DNA of 64,000 nt from Candidatus Intricatilinea gracilis (GTDB taxonomy: Bacteria; Pseudomonadota; Gammaproteobacteria; Burkholderiales; Burkholderiaceae_C): positions 145,001 through 209,000 of the forward strand of contig JADJDQ010000002.1 of the NCBI GenBank assembly GCA_016702605.1. The letters run 5' to 3'. Positions 34,123 through 42,644 of the stretch are shown here, in pieces (the stretch's first letter is position 1; each line of letters opens with the position of its first letter). The position numbers and the translations under genes are program-made. The notes beneath the pieces were generated by a model. That model was not told where the DNA came from and did no database searches. It worked only from the letters and a program-made list of their open reading frames with translations.

Positions 34123-34536
34123 ATGACCACCTCGACTCCATTCAGCGCTGCGGCACGTGTCGCTTGTGCCCTGCTGCTCGGTTTGACACTCACATCGGGC
34201 GCCGCATTGGCACAACGTGCCCCAGCCGTGGACCTCGACGCCATGCGCACCGCGCTGAAGAACAAGTCCGCCGTCGTGTTCGACATCCGCGAGCCCAGCG
34301 AACACGCCACGGGCGTGGCCGACGGTGCACGTCTGCTGCCCATGAGCCAGATCGGCCAGCGCCTGGCCGAGATCCCCAAGGACCAGCCGGTGCTGCTGGT
34401 GTGCAACACGCAGAACCGCTCGTCCAAGGTAGCCGAGGCACTCAAGCAGCGCGGTTACAGCCAGGTGAAATTCGTCAATGGCGGCATGAGCAGCTGGGCC
34501 CAGCGTGGCCTGCCGATGGTGAAGCCGGCGCGCTGA
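34123..34536 (+). CDS. Exported rhodanese-domain protein
   Basis: Small periplasmic protein (137 residues) with a signal peptide (about 1-30, 'ACALLLGLTLTSGAALAQ') and a single rhodanese domain. The active-site loop is 'VCNTQNRSSKVAEALKQRG', with the catalytic Cys followed by a six-residue loop as in sulfurtransferases. 'FDIREPSEHATGVADGA' and 'FVNGGMSSWAQRGLP' are standard rhodanese features. Its job may be sulfur transfer or thiol redox in the periplasm; no partner is evident. The next gene on the same strand, an anti-sigma-like protein, begins 232 nt later. Confidence 0.88.
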   Translation: MTTSTPFSAAARVACALLLGLTLTSGAALAQRAPAVDLDAMRTALKNKSAVVFDIREPSEHATGVADGARLLPMSQIGQRLAEIPKDQPVLLVCNTQNRSSKVAEALKQRGYSQVKFVNGGMSSWAQRGLPMVKPAR

Positions 34537-34768
34537 CCCCGCCGGCCGCTGCCCGTGCAAGCCGGACAGGAGCGGACCACACACGATTTCGCCGGCACAT
34601 CAATCGTTACAGCGCCGCTTCCGGCTGCTGCTACAAGCTCAGGCGCACGCCTTGCGCCCCGATTCGCCCACACCCGGCAGCGGCAACACCTGCCGACTCG
34701 CCCTGCGCGGGGTCACTGGCTGGCGATGCCACACCCCGCACAAGGACAGGTCGATTTCGGAGCAGGAC

Positions 34769-35650
34769 ATGCTGCACGCCACGATCGAGCATCAGCTCGA
34801 TGCCCCAACCACGGCCGAGGCCGAATCAACCCGGAGCCAGGACGAAGCGGCTCGCGCCGCCTTCATCGCCTGGCAGACGCGGGCCGCTCCCTTGCACGGT
34901 GTCGACGCCAACCCCTACACCGAACCTGAACCTCGATCATCCAGCGCGGACGACCTCCGCAGCCACCGCACAGACGATGGACTCGGGCACGACCTCCGGC
35001 ATCAGGTCCTCGCAATTTGCGTCGCGCTCGCGCTGGGCGTCGGCGCCGGCTGGATCGGCCACCGCGGCTGGACGGCCCAGAACCAGCAGGTCGACTCCAC
35101 CAGCTTCACACATGATCTGATGCACGACGCCATGGTCGCGCACGCCGTCTACGCCGTCGACGCACGCCATCCGGTCGAGCTGAACATGCGCGAGCAGGAC
35201 CAGCTGTTGAGCTGGTTGTCACGCCGCCTGGGCCGACCCGTCACACTGCCCGACCTTACCCACATCGGGTGGAGCACGCTCGGTGGACGCCTGCTTCCCG
35301 GCGACTCCGGCGGTGCAAGCAACACCCGCGCTCAAATCATGTACGAGGACAAGGGCGGCCAGCGCCTGACCTTGTACCTCAGCGTGTTGCAAGCGTCGGC
35401 CAGAGCCTCCACCGACGCCGATCCGACCCAGGCCCTGCGTGCCACCGATGACGACGACCCGCTCCCGGGCGCCGGCCAACGCATCGTGCTCGACACCGCC
35501 AGCCGTGACAGCGTCCACAGCGTGTACTGGACCGCAAGCCATTTCGGTTTCGCCCTGGTTGGCGAATTGCCTCGCGACGCCCTGGAGCGGATCGGCAACG
35601 AGGTGTATCGAAAGACGTTGGCAGTGACAACTACCGTCGAGACACGATAG
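34769..35650 (+). CDS. Orphan anti-sigma-factor-like membrane protein (paralogue)
   Basis: A 293-residue paralogue of the anti-sigma factor at 36812-37747: single TM at about 78-97 ('LAICVALALGVGAGWIGHRG') and a periplasmic domain with the shared phrases 'LSWLSRRLGRPVTLPDL', 'GGRLLPGDSGGASNTRAQ' and 'GQRLTLYLSVL'. The cytoplasmic sigma-binding part is diverged. The paralogue starts 'MSEQDLLHAYVDHQLD', whereas here the matching codons read I-SEQDML with ATT in place of ATG. The first usable ATG is therefore at 34769, with 'ggagcagg' upstream. No sigma gene is adjacent. It may be a decaying or re-purposed copy. Confidence 0.7.
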   Translation: MLHATIEHQLDAPTTAEAESTRSQDEAARAAFIAWQTRAAPLHGVDANPYTEPEPRSSSADDLRSHRTDDGLGHDLRHQVLAICVALALGVGAGWIGHRGWTAQNQQVDSTSFTHDLMHDAMVAHAVYAVDARHPVELNMREQDQLLSWLSRRLGRPVTLPDLTHIGWSTLGGRLLPGDSGGASNTRAQIMYEDKGGQRLTLYLSVLQASARASTDADPTQALRATDDDDPLPGAGQRIVLDTASRDSVHSVYWTASHFGFALVGELPRDALERIGNEVYRKTLAVTTTVETR

Positions 35651-35670
35651 CCGTCAATTTTCGAAACGGA

Positions 35671-35700
35671 TGGAATAAAGACCTGCCCGCAGGCGTTTAC
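35671..35700 (+). promoter_or_regulatory. ECF-type promoter of lipoprotein-sigma-anti-sigma operon
   Basis: TGGAATAAA (35671-35679), 15 nt, then GTTTAC (35695-35700), 29 nt before the ATG of the lipoprotein gene. The same two elements with exactly the same spacing occur upstream of the exported-protein gene at 38466-38495. A GGAATA-type -35 is characteristic of ECF sigma factors. The downstream operon encodes one, so autoregulation is the simplest inference. Confidence 0.7.
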
Positions 35701-35729
35701 TGCATGTCATCAACCCATGGAGCCAACCG

Positions 35730-36128
35730 ATGAACATGCGCCCTCTCTACAGCCTGGCCGCCGCGGCCACACTCGTCGCCTTGCAAGCCTGCTCGTCCAT
35801 GCCCGGCGGCGCCACCGCCCCCGCCCCCGCCATGATGACCGACGGCATGCTTGTCGGTCCCAACGGCATGACGCTCTACACCTTCGACAAGGACACCGCA
35901 GGCAGCGGCAAGAGTGTCTGCAACGGCCCCTGCGCCAAAAACTGGCCGCCCCTGATGGCCGGCGCCAATTCGCCCATGGCGAGCGGCGACTACAGCGTCA
36001 TCACGCGTGACGACGGTGGCAAGCAATGGGCACTCAAGGGCAAGCCGCTGTACTACTGGATCAAGGACACCAAGCCCGGCGACAAGACCGGCGACGGCTT
36101 CAACGGCGTCTGGCGGATCGTCAAGTAG
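35730..36128 (+). CDS. Lipoprotein of the COG4315 / 'secreted repeat' family
   Basis: Predicted lipoprotein of 132 residues. The signal ends in a lipobox 'LQAC' (Cys21), followed by a Ser/Pro/Ala linker and two copies of the family repeat: 'GMTLYTFDKDTAGSGKSVCNGPCAKNWPP' and 'GKPLYYWIKDTKPGDKTGDG'. The family function is unknown. Because the gene lies directly behind an ECF-type promoter and ahead of the sigma and anti-sigma genes, it is probably a member of their stress regulon. GGAG lies 8 nt before the ATG. A second in-frame ATG two codons later is an alternative. Confidence 0.88.
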   Translation: MNMRPLYSLAAAATLVALQACSSMPGGATAPAPAMMTDGMLVGPNGMTLYTFDKDTAGSGKSVCNGPCAKNWPPLMAGANSPMASGDYSVITRDDGGKQWALKGKPLYYWIKDTKPGDKTGDGFNGVWRIVK

Positions 36129-36155
36129 GCACGCCACCGAGCGACCTGAGCAGCA

Positions 36156-36815
36156 GTGAGCGACCTCGTCCCGCACATTCCCGGCCTGCGGCGTTACGCC
36201 CGTCTTCTGACGGGTGACGCCACCCGCGCCGACGACCTGGTGCAGGACACGCTGGAGCGGGCGCTGCGCAAGTGGCGCCTGTTCGGCGGAGGCGCCGGCC
36301 TGCGCAGCTGGCTGCTCACCATCATGCACAACCTCTGGGCCAGCCAGATGCGCGTGGTGCGTGTCGACGAAGCCTGGACCGAGGAAGACCACGGCCAGGC
36401 CATGGGTCATGTCGATGACGACAGCCTCATCGTCGCCCTGCGCATGGACACCCAGCGCGCGCTGGCCACCCTGCCGGAAACACAACGCGCCGTGCTGCTG
36501 CTGGTGGTGATCGAGGAGCTCAGCTATGCGGAGGTGGCCAAGGTGCTCGATCTGCCGCCGGGCACCGTGATGTCGCGCCTGTCGCGCGCTCGCGCTGCAA
36601 TGCGGGCAGCGATGGCCGCACCTGGGGCCATGGCCGCGGCAGCAGCCCCCCGACGGATGGCACCGACCACCACCACCAACTCAGCTGGCCCTGCGCAGGT
36701 GACGGAGCGCCCCACCGACGCAGCCGCCAGCCCAGGCACGACGGTCACACCTTCGGTGACCGAATTGAAACCGCCAGCCGGCAAGCCGTGGCGAGTGATC
36801 GGAGGTCGGCGATGA
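36156..36815 (+). CDS. ECF RNA polymerase sigma factor
   Basis: Extracytoplasmic-function sigma-70 factor, 219 residues. Region 2 is at about 10-70 ('ADDLVQDTLERALRKW') and region 4 at about 97-150 ('LPETQRAVLLLVVIEELSYAEVAKVLDLP' with the helix-turn-helix 'PPGTVMSRLSRARAAMR'). A 70-residue low-complexity tail rich in Ala, Pro and Thr follows; it is unusual and not part of the sigma fold. The start is GTG at 36156. The stop overlaps the ATG of the anti-sigma gene (ATGA), indicating coupled translation. The likely target is TGGAATAAA-N15-GTTTAC, found twice nearby. Confidence 0.92.
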   Translation: MSDLVPHIPGLRRYARLLTGDATRADDLVQDTLERALRKWRLFGGGAGLRSWLLTIMHNLWASQMRVVRVDEAWTEEDHGQAMGHVDDDSLIVALRMDTQRALATLPETQRAVLLLVVIEELSYAEVAKVLDLPPGTVMSRLSRARAAMRAAMAAPGAMAAAAAPRRMAPTTTTNSAGPAQVTERPTDAAASPGTTVTPSVTELKPPAGKPWRVIGGRR

Positions 36816-37747
36816 CACGCCCCCCGCCAAAGTACAGGCCGATGTCGGAACAGGACCTGCTGCACGCCTACGTCGATCATCAGCTCGACGACGCCGATGC
36901 GGCCCTCGTCGAAGCCACGCTTGGCCGCGATGACGCAGCGCGCAGCGCCGTCGCCGACTGGCAGAAACAGAACGAGCAATTGCGCGCGCTCGAACTCGAG
37001 GCACTGGCCGAACCCGTGCCGCTGGCCCTGCTGGCCGCTGCGCGCAAGCGCCGCCACGCCGGATGGCTGGGCGGGGAGCTCTGGCCCCAGGCCCTGGCCG
37101 CCAGCGTGTTGCTCGGCCTGGGACTGGCCGGCGGCTGGATGGGCCACGGCGCCTGGTCGACCCAGGCACAACCCGCCGACACCCAAAGCCTGGCGCGCGG
37201 CCTGATGCGCGACGCCATGGTGGCCCACGTGGTCTATGCAGCCGATACACGCCGCCCCGTCGAGGTGGTCGCCAGCGAACAAGATCAACTGCTGCGCTGG
37301 TTGTCGCGCCGCCTGGGCCGCCCGCTCAAGCTGCCTGCACTCACCGAACTCGGCTGGAGCCTCGTCGGCGGGCGCCTGCTGCCCGGCGACACCGGCGGCG
37401 CAAGCGCCACCCGCGCCCAGTTCATGTACGAGGACAGGAGCGGCCAGCGCCTGACGCTCTACCTCAGCGTCATCGACCAGGTGGCCTCGGGTGCATCCGG
37501 CGGAACGGGTAGCGCGAGCACCGCAGCCGGCGCCGCGCCCGACCACGACGACACGCCCAGTGACCTCACGGGCCACACGGCCTTCAGCTTTGCCAGTCGC
37601 GACAACACCCGCAGCTTCTACTGGACCGAAGGCAGCTTCGGCTATGCCCTGGTCGGTGAACTGCCCCGCGAGACCCTGGCGCGCCTGAGCAGCGAGGTGT
37701 ACCAGCAGACGATCGGCGCCACGCAGGCGTCGGGGGTGAAACGCTGA
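36812..37747 (+). CDS. Membrane anti-sigma factor for the ECF sigma
   Basis: Single-pass membrane protein of 311 residues overlapping the sigma gene by 4 nt, with GGAGGT 5 nt upstream of its ATG. The cytoplasmic part (1-85) has 'MSEQDLLHAYVDHQLDDADA', typical of the anti-sigma domain, but lacks the HxxxCxxC zinc motif. The TM is about 91-113. The periplasmic domain contains 'QLLRWLSRRLGRPLKLPAL' and 'GGRLLPGDTGGASATRAQ'. It would hold the sigma factor at the membrane until a periplasmic signal arrives. A diverged paralogue sits 1.2 kb upstream, before the lipoprotein. Confidence 0.85.
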   Translation: MTRPPPKYRPMSEQDLLHAYVDHQLDDADAALVEATLGRDDAARSAVADWQKQNEQLRALELEALAEPVPLALLAAARKRRHAGWLGGELWPQALAASVLLGLGLAGGWMGHGAWSTQAQPADTQSLARGLMRDAMVAHVVYAADTRRPVEVVASEQDQLLRWLSRRLGRPLKLPALTELGWSLVGGRLLPGDTGGASATRAQFMYEDRSGQRLTLYLSVIDQVASGASGGTGSASTAAGAAPDHDDTPSDLTGHTAFSFASRDNTRSFYWTEGSFGYALVGELPRETLARLSSEVYQQTIGATQASGVKR

Positions 37748-37827
37748 GAGCCAGGCCGCCGGCACTCGAGCGGGGTGTGCCAGCGACCTGGATTCATGAG
37801 AAGTCGAGCGCCCGCAAGCGCTGACGA

Positions 37828-38373
37828 TCAGTCGTCGTTGTCCAGGATGCCTGCGGCGAACCAGCCGCCCGCGGCTCCTGTGGTCGGGTTGGCCGAGCGG
37901 ATCAGCAGCTGAGGGTTGGCGCAACTGGCCGGCAGCACGGCGGTGTTCGCACCGTCGAGCAAGGGCCCGCGAATGCTGAAGTTGCCGGCCGCGTTCAGCT
38001 CGAACGGGGCGGTGGTGTACTTCAGCGCCGTGGCATCTGCCGCGCCGCAGGCCAGCGTGGCCGCGACATGGGTCACCCCACCACGCGTGGCAATGAGTTC
38101 ACCGCTGGAGAACAGCAGGCCCTTGCCGCTGATCGCGACCGTGGCGTTGGCGAACACCTTGGCCTGCAGCTTGCGGATCACCCAGGCTCGCCCCCCTGGG
38201 TTGATGCCCCGGACGACGTTCGGCACATCGACGCCACCCGCTGCGGTGAGAGGATCCACGCCGATGGCGCCGTCGAACTTCAGGAGCACGGCGCGGTCGG
38301 GCGACGCGACGGCGGCCGTGGCCACCAGCAAGAGCGTGAGGGGAAACAGGTGACGCGCTGACTTTGCAAGCAT
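37828..38373 (-). CDS. Exported protein of unknown function
   Basis: Protein of 181 residues that I do not recognise. It has a clear signal peptide ('HLFPLTLLLVATAAVASP', about 8-25) and a predicted beta-rich mature region: 'KFDGAIGVDPLTAAGGVDVPN', then 'INPGGRAWVIRKLQAKVF' and 'GVTHVAATLACGAADATALKY'. It has two Cys, which could form a disulfide. The C-terminus is 'AAGILDNDD'. An ECF-type promoter identical in form to that of the sigma operon lies about 90 nt upstream, so it is probably part of the same envelope-stress regulon. Confidence 0.65.
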   Translation of the reverse strand: MLAKSARHLFPLTLLLVATAAVASPDRAVLLKFDGAIGVDPLTAAGGVDVPNVVRGINPGGRAWVIRKLQAKVFANATVAISGKGLLFSSGELIATRGGVTHVAATLACGAADATALKYTTAPFELNAAGNFSIRGPLLDGANTAVLPASCANPQLLIRSANPTTGAAGGWFAAGILDNDD

Positions 38374-38465
38374 GATGAGGTCCTGGTTGGGGGTGTCGTG
38401 ACGCCCCGACCTGCCCTGCCGGTGGCGCGTGTCGAGCCGACCGAAGCAGGCGCCGGCTCGAGTCG

Positions 38466-38495
38466 GTAAACACCGTGAGCCGGCCGTTTATTCCA
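38466..38495 (-). promoter_or_regulatory. ECF-type promoter of exported-protein gene
   Basis: On the minus strand, TGGAATAAA (38495 down to 38487), 15 nt, then GTTTAC (38471 down to 38466). Sequence and spacing match the promoter at 35671-35700 exactly, while the 15-nt spacers differ. That indicates conserved function rather than a copied segment. The start codon of the exported protein is 92 nt downstream. The rest of the 185-nt gap to the permease stop shows nothing clear. Confidence 0.68.
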
Positions 38496-38558
38496 CGCCG
38501 ATGCAAATATGGTGGTCGCCGACCCTCACCCGGGATCACTCAGACTGGCTCCGCGACT

Positions 38559-40067
38559 TCAGGCATGCCCGTCCTGCGCCTTGGCCGCCGCCACCACATC
38601 GCCCACATCACCCTTGGCGCCATTGAAGTAGACGTTCAGCAGCACCGCCGACAGCGCCGCCAGCAGGATGCCGCTTTCCATCAGCGGGTGCAGGCTCTTG
38701 GCCATCTGCTGGGTCCAGCGCGGGGCGACCAGCGGTAAGAGGCCGAAGCCGACCGAGATGGCGACGATGTAGAGGTCGTGTTTGCGCGCCTTGAAGTCGA
38801 TGCCGCCGAGGATACGAATGCCTGTTGCGGCCACCATGCCGAACATCACCAGGCCGGCGCCGCCGAGCACCACCTGCGGAACACTTTCGACCAGTGCGGC
38901 CATCTTGGGCAGCAGCCCCAGCACGACCATGATGGCGCCTGCCGCCACACACACCCAGCGGCTTTTCACACCCGTCACACCCACCAGGCCGACGTTCTGG
39001 CTGAAGCTGGTGTACGGGAAGGTGTTGAAGATGCCGCCGATGAGGGTGCCCAGGCCGTCGGTGCGCAGGCCGGCGGCGAGTTCCTTCTGACCGATGGGTT
39101 TGCCGGTGATGTCCGACAGGGCCAGGAACATACCGGTCGACTCGATCATCACCACGATCATGACCAGCACCATGGTGAGGATCATCACCACATCGAACGT
39201 GGGCATGCCGAAGGCGAAGGGTGTGACCACGTCGAACCAGCCGGCCTTGGCGACCTTGTCGAAGTTCATGCGGCCCATGAAACTGGCCAGGACACAACCC
39301 GCCACGATGCCCAGCAACACGGCGATGTTGGCGACAAACCCCCTGGCGTACTTGGTGATCAGCAGGATGGCCACCAGCACGAAAGCAGCGATGGCCAGGC
39401 CGTCGAGTGCGGCGTAGCCCGGGTTGCCGACCATCGGCACCGGGCCGGGCAACTTCATCGCGGGCATCGACGCCCCGGGCGCTGCACTCGCTGCTGCCAT
39501 CGCCACATCGGCCTTGGCCTTGTCGACCATGGCGACGAGTTTGGGCACATCGACGTTCTGCGCCTGGAAGGGCTGGCCGTTCATCGCCCAGCCCACACCC
39601 ACCCGCATGAGGCTGACACCGATCACCAGGATGATGGTGCCGGTGACGACCGGTGGAAACAGCTTGAGCAGCCGGCTCACCAGCGGCGCGATGAGGATGC
39701 TGACGATGCCCGCGCCGATGATGGCGCCAAAGATGGCGCGGGCGCCTTCAGGCCCCGGCGTGGCGTTGGCCATGGCAACCATCGGGCCCACGGCGGCGAA
39801 GGTCACCCCCATCATCACCGGCAGGCGGATGCCGAACAGGCCACCCAGGCCGAGCGACTGGATGATGGTGACGATGCCGCAGCAAAACAGATCCGCCGAA
39901 ATCAGCACCGCCACCTGCTCGGGGCTGAGCTTGAGGGCACGCCCGACGATGAGGGGCACAGCGACGGCGCCAGCGTACATGACGAGCACATGTTGCAGGC
40001 CCAGCGCGGTGAGCCGCGGCGCGGGCAATCGTTCGTCGACCGGGTGAACGGCGGCGTTGGTGTTCAT
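38559..40067 (-). CDS. Xanthine/uric acid permease (NCS2 family)
   Basis: Proton-coupled nucleobase transporter of 502 residues and about 14 hydrophobic segments, last gene of the leftward purine unit. NCS2 marks are 'LGLQHVLVMYAGAVAVPLIVG' at the N-terminus, 'VMIESTGMFLALSDITGKPI', and the conserved 'NTFPYTSFSQNVGLVGVTGV' that lines the substrate site. A low-complexity loop ('AMAAASAAPGASMPAMK') interrupts the middle. Position after uraH and puuD points to urate or xanthine as substrate rather than uracil. The ATG at 40067 is chosen over an upstream in-frame start because it begins the family N-terminus. Confidence 0.88.
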   Translation of the reverse strand: MNTNAAVHPVDERLPAPRLTALGLQHVLVMYAGAVAVPLIVGRALKLSPEQVAVLISADLFCCGIVTIIQSLGLGGLFGIRLPVMMGVTFAAVGPMVAMANATPGPEGARAIFGAIIGAGIVSILIAPLVSRLLKLFPPVVTGTIILVIGVSLMRVGVGWAMNGQPFQAQNVDVPKLVAMVDKAKADVAMAAASAAPGASMPAMKLPGPVPMVGNPGYAALDGLAIAAFVLVAILLITKYARGFVANIAVLLGIVAGCVLASFMGRMNFDKVAKAGWFDVVTPFAFGMPTFDVVMILTMVLVMIVVMIESTGMFLALSDITGKPIGQKELAAGLRTDGLGTLIGGIFNTFPYTSFSQNVGLVGVTGVKSRWVCVAAGAIMVVLGLLPKMAALVESVPQVVLGGAGLVMFGMVAATGIRILGGIDFKARKHDLYIVAISVGFGLLPLVAPRWTQQMAKSLHPLMESGILLAALSAVLLNVYFNGAKGDVGDVVAAAKAQDGHA

Positions 40068-40165
40068 GGGCAATGTCTCCAGGTGTTGTGATGCCGATGA
40101 GGCTCGGCCTGCCACTGCGAAATCTGATCGAACGCGAGCGTGAGAAAGGAATCTGGATCAGGCAA

Positions 40166-40189
40166 TCCGGACCCGGATCGAAGTCCGGA
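40166..40189 (-). other. Stem-loop between puuD and permease gene
   Basis: In the 156-nt gap, TCCGGAC (40166-40172) pairs with GTCCGGA (40183-40189) around a 10-nt loop, within a stretch containing four GGATC words (40154-40222). There is no T-run. It could tune the permease level relative to puuD by pausing or mRNA processing; that is speculation. Confidence 0.3.
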
Positions 40190-40223
40190 CCGGTCGGTGT
40201 CCGAATCAGGATCGGGATCGGGT

Positions 40224-41438
40224 CTACTGCGGCGAGGCACCCGCGGCAAACCAGCGGCCAATGAGGGCGCGTTCGTCTTCGGTGATGCCCGTCGCGTTGT
40301 TGAGCGGCATGAGGCGCTGCAGCACCACCATCTGCTGGATGCCCGCGGCGTGTTTGAGGATGAGTTCGGGCTTGTGCAGGGCCACGCCTTTTTGCTGCAC
40401 CTGCTCGTTGTGGCACATCATGCAGCGCTGGGCGACCACCTGCTGCACCTGGGCGAAGCTCACCCGCGTGGCGGCGGCGGCCTTTTGTTGCGCGGTCAGC
40501 GGCGCGGGCGCCAGCCACACGATCAAGATGGCCAGGATGGCCAGCGCCGCCACCACCAGCGGCCACATCTGTTTGCCCTTGTGGCGCGCCACGAAGAACT
40601 GACGGATGAGTGCACCCACCAGCATCAGTGCCGCCAGCACCGCCCAGTTGTGCGGGTGCTGGTAGAGCATGCCGTAGTGGTTGCTGAGCATGGCAATCAG
40701 CACCGGCAGCGTGAAATAGGTGTTGTGCACGCTGCGTTGTTTGCCGCGCTGGCCGTAGATGGCGGTGGGCGGCTGGCCGGCCTCGAGCTCTTTCACCACG
40801 ATGCGCTGGCCCGGGATGATCCAGAAGAACACGTTGGCGCTCATGATGGTGGCCAGCATGGCGCCCATCAGCAGAAAGGCCGCGCGCCCCGCGAACAGCT
40901 GGCAGGCCAGCCAGGTGGCGGCCACGGTGTAGACGAACAGCAGGCCCAGCACCAGGGTGTCGTTGCCGGTCGCCAGACTGCCGTCGGGCTTCTTCACCTG
41001 GCCGACGAAGCGGCAGATGGCGTCGTAGACCAACCAGCCCGCGACCAGGAAGCCCAGCGACGCGGCGCCCGCCACGGTGGGCGACCAGTCGAGCACCGTC
41101 TTGTCGACGAGGAAGCTGGCCGCGTTCCACAGGTAGAGCATGGTGAACAGGCCAAAGCCCGACAACCACGTCGAATAACTCTCCCAGTAGAACCAGTGCA
41201 GATGCGCCGGCATCTTCTGCGGGCCGACCGGGTACTTCTGCGCGTTGTAGAAACCGCCGCCGTGCACCGACCAGATCTCGCCGCCCACACCACGCGCCTT
41301 GGCCGCGTCGTCGGTGGGGGGCACCAGCGAGTTGTCGAGCCAGACGAAGTAGAACGACGAGCCGATCCAGGCGATGGCGGTGATGACGTGCAACCAGCGC
41401 AGCAGCAGGTTGGCCCAGTCGAGCAGGTAGGTTTCCAT
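40224..41438 (-). CDS. puuD: Membrane urate oxidase PuuD with cytochrome c domain
   Basis: Integral-membrane urate hydroxylase/oxidase that turns urate into 5-hydroxyisourate and passes electrons to a C-terminal c-type cytochrome; 404 residues. About eight membrane helices ('WLHVITAIAWIGSSFYFVWLD', 'GLLFVYTVAATWLACQLFAG') precede a haem c motif 'CMMCH' and a likely axial Met in 'LQRLMPLNNATGIT'. This architecture is the one described for bacterial PuuD. The gene sits in the leftward unit between a Bug binding protein and the permease. The ATG at 41438 is used; a TTG directly before it is the alternative. Confidence 0.92.
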   Translation of the reverse strand: METYLLDWANLLLRWLHVITAIAWIGSSFYFVWLDNSLVPPTDDAAKARGVGGEIWSVHGGGFYNAQKYPVGPQKMPAHLHWFYWESYSTWLSGFGLFTMLYLWNAASFLVDKTVLDWSPTVAGAASLGFLVAGWLVYDAICRFVGQVKKPDGSLATGNDTLVLGLLFVYTVAATWLACQLFAGRAAFLLMGAMLATIMSANVFFWIIPGQRIVVKELEAGQPPTAIYGQRGKQRSVHNTYFTLPVLIAMLSNHYGMLYQHPHNWAVLAALMLVGALIRQFFVARHKGKQMWPLVVAALAILAILIVWLAPAPLTAQQKAAAATRVSFAQVQQVVAQRCMMCHNEQVQQKGVALHKPELILKHAAGIQQMVVLQRLMPLNNATGITEDERALIGRWFAAGASPQ

Positions 41439-41496
41439 CAAGACGATCGCTGGTTACATGGTGGGTGCGCGCGAGTGCAGCGAGCTGGCGGCCTGA

Positions 41497-42504
41497 CTAT
41501 TTCAGATCGGCCCGCTTGATCGCCGGCGCCCACTCGACGACCTGGCGCGACACATAGGCGGCATAGTCTGCCGAGCCCAGCTTGAGCGGCGTGATGCCTT
41601 GCTCCTTGAACCGGTCGATCACGTTTTGCTGGGCCAGCACCTCGCCGATGGCCTTGGTGAGTTTGTCGACCACGTCCTTGGGCATGCCGGCCGGACCCGA
41701 GACGCCGAAGTAGTTTTCGTGTTCGAGTTTGGGCAGGCCGAGTTCGGCCATCGTGGGCACCTCGGGCGCCAGCGGTGTACGCACCTTGCTGGTCACGGCC
41801 AGGCCCCTGATCTGGCCCGACCTGAGCAGGGGCACGTAGGCGGTGATCACGTCGATGCCCACGGGGATGGTGCCTGCCACCAGATCGGTGGTCATGGGTG
41901 CACCGCCGCGGTAGGGCACGTGCACCATCTGGAAGCCCTGCGCGTCCTTGAGCATCTCACCCATGATGTGGCCGATCGAGCCCGGGCCGCCCGAACCGAA
42001 GGTGTAGCCGGGTGTGGCGGTGGCCGCCTTGGACACGTCCTTCAGGCTGGCAGGGCCGGACTTGGGATTGGCCATGAACAACACCGGCGCTGTGCCCAGC
42101 ATGGTGATGTGGGTGAAGCTGGTGATCGGGTCATACGGCAGCTTGGGCACGGTGTACGGGCCGATTGACAGCGGTGTGGAATTGGCCAGCATCAGCGTGT
42201 AGCCATCGGGCGCAGAGCGCACCACCTCGGCACCACCGATGGTGCCGCCCGCGCCGGGCTTGTTGTCCACCACCACGGCCTGGCCGAGCAGTTTGCCCAG
42301 CGGCTCGCTGATGACGCGGGCGACGATGTCGCTCGCACCACCGGCACCAAAGGTCACGACGATACGGATTGGCTTGTCAGGCCAGGCGGCCTGCGCGGCT
42401 GGCGCAAGCAGCAGGCCGGCGGCGGCCCAACTGAGGGCCAGTGCGCCAAGGCGCAGGGTCGACGAACGGCGGGTCGACAAGCGGCGGGTGAGATCGAACG
42501 TCAT
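41497..42504 (-). CDS. Bug/TctC-family binding protein inside purine operon
   Basis: Periplasmic solute-binding protein of 335 residues with signal peptide ('ALSWAAAGLLLAPAAQA', cleaved before 'AWPDKPIRIVVTFGAGG') and the family segment 'LGQAVVVDNKPGAGGTIGG'. It lies between uraH and puuD on the same strand, with no TctA/TctB genes nearby. Its place suggests that it binds a purine-pathway compound such as urate, allantoin or allantoate, but the sequence does not show the ligand. The ATG at 42504 starts the signal peptide; the frame is open further upstream. Confidence 0.87.
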   Translation of the reverse strand: MTFDLTRRLSTRRSSTLRLGALALSWAAAGLLLAPAAQAAWPDKPIRIVVTFGAGGASDIVARVISEPLGKLLGQAVVVDNKPGAGGTIGGAEVVRSAPDGYTLMLANSTPLSIGPYTVPKLPYDPITSFTHITMLGTAPVLFMANPKSGPASLKDVSKAATATPGYTFGSGGPGSIGHIMGEMLKDAQGFQMVHVPYRGGAPMTTDLVAGTIPVGIDVITAYVPLLRSGQIRGLAVTSKVRTPLAPEVPTMAELGLPKLEHENYFGVSGPAGMPKDVVDKLTKAIGEVLAQQNVIDRFKEQGITPLKLGSADYAAYVSRQVVEWAPAIKRADLK

Positions 42505-42644
42505 CGGCAAGCTCCGGGCATGAGGTGTAGGTGAGTGGCAGGTGCAATGGTCGTGCCGGGTTGTGAAGTGCCGCGTCGCACCGCGACGGGCCGCGATAGT
42601 CGACGCGCCGGCAAGACCGCCAACCACTTCGTGTGGCCGCCGGG

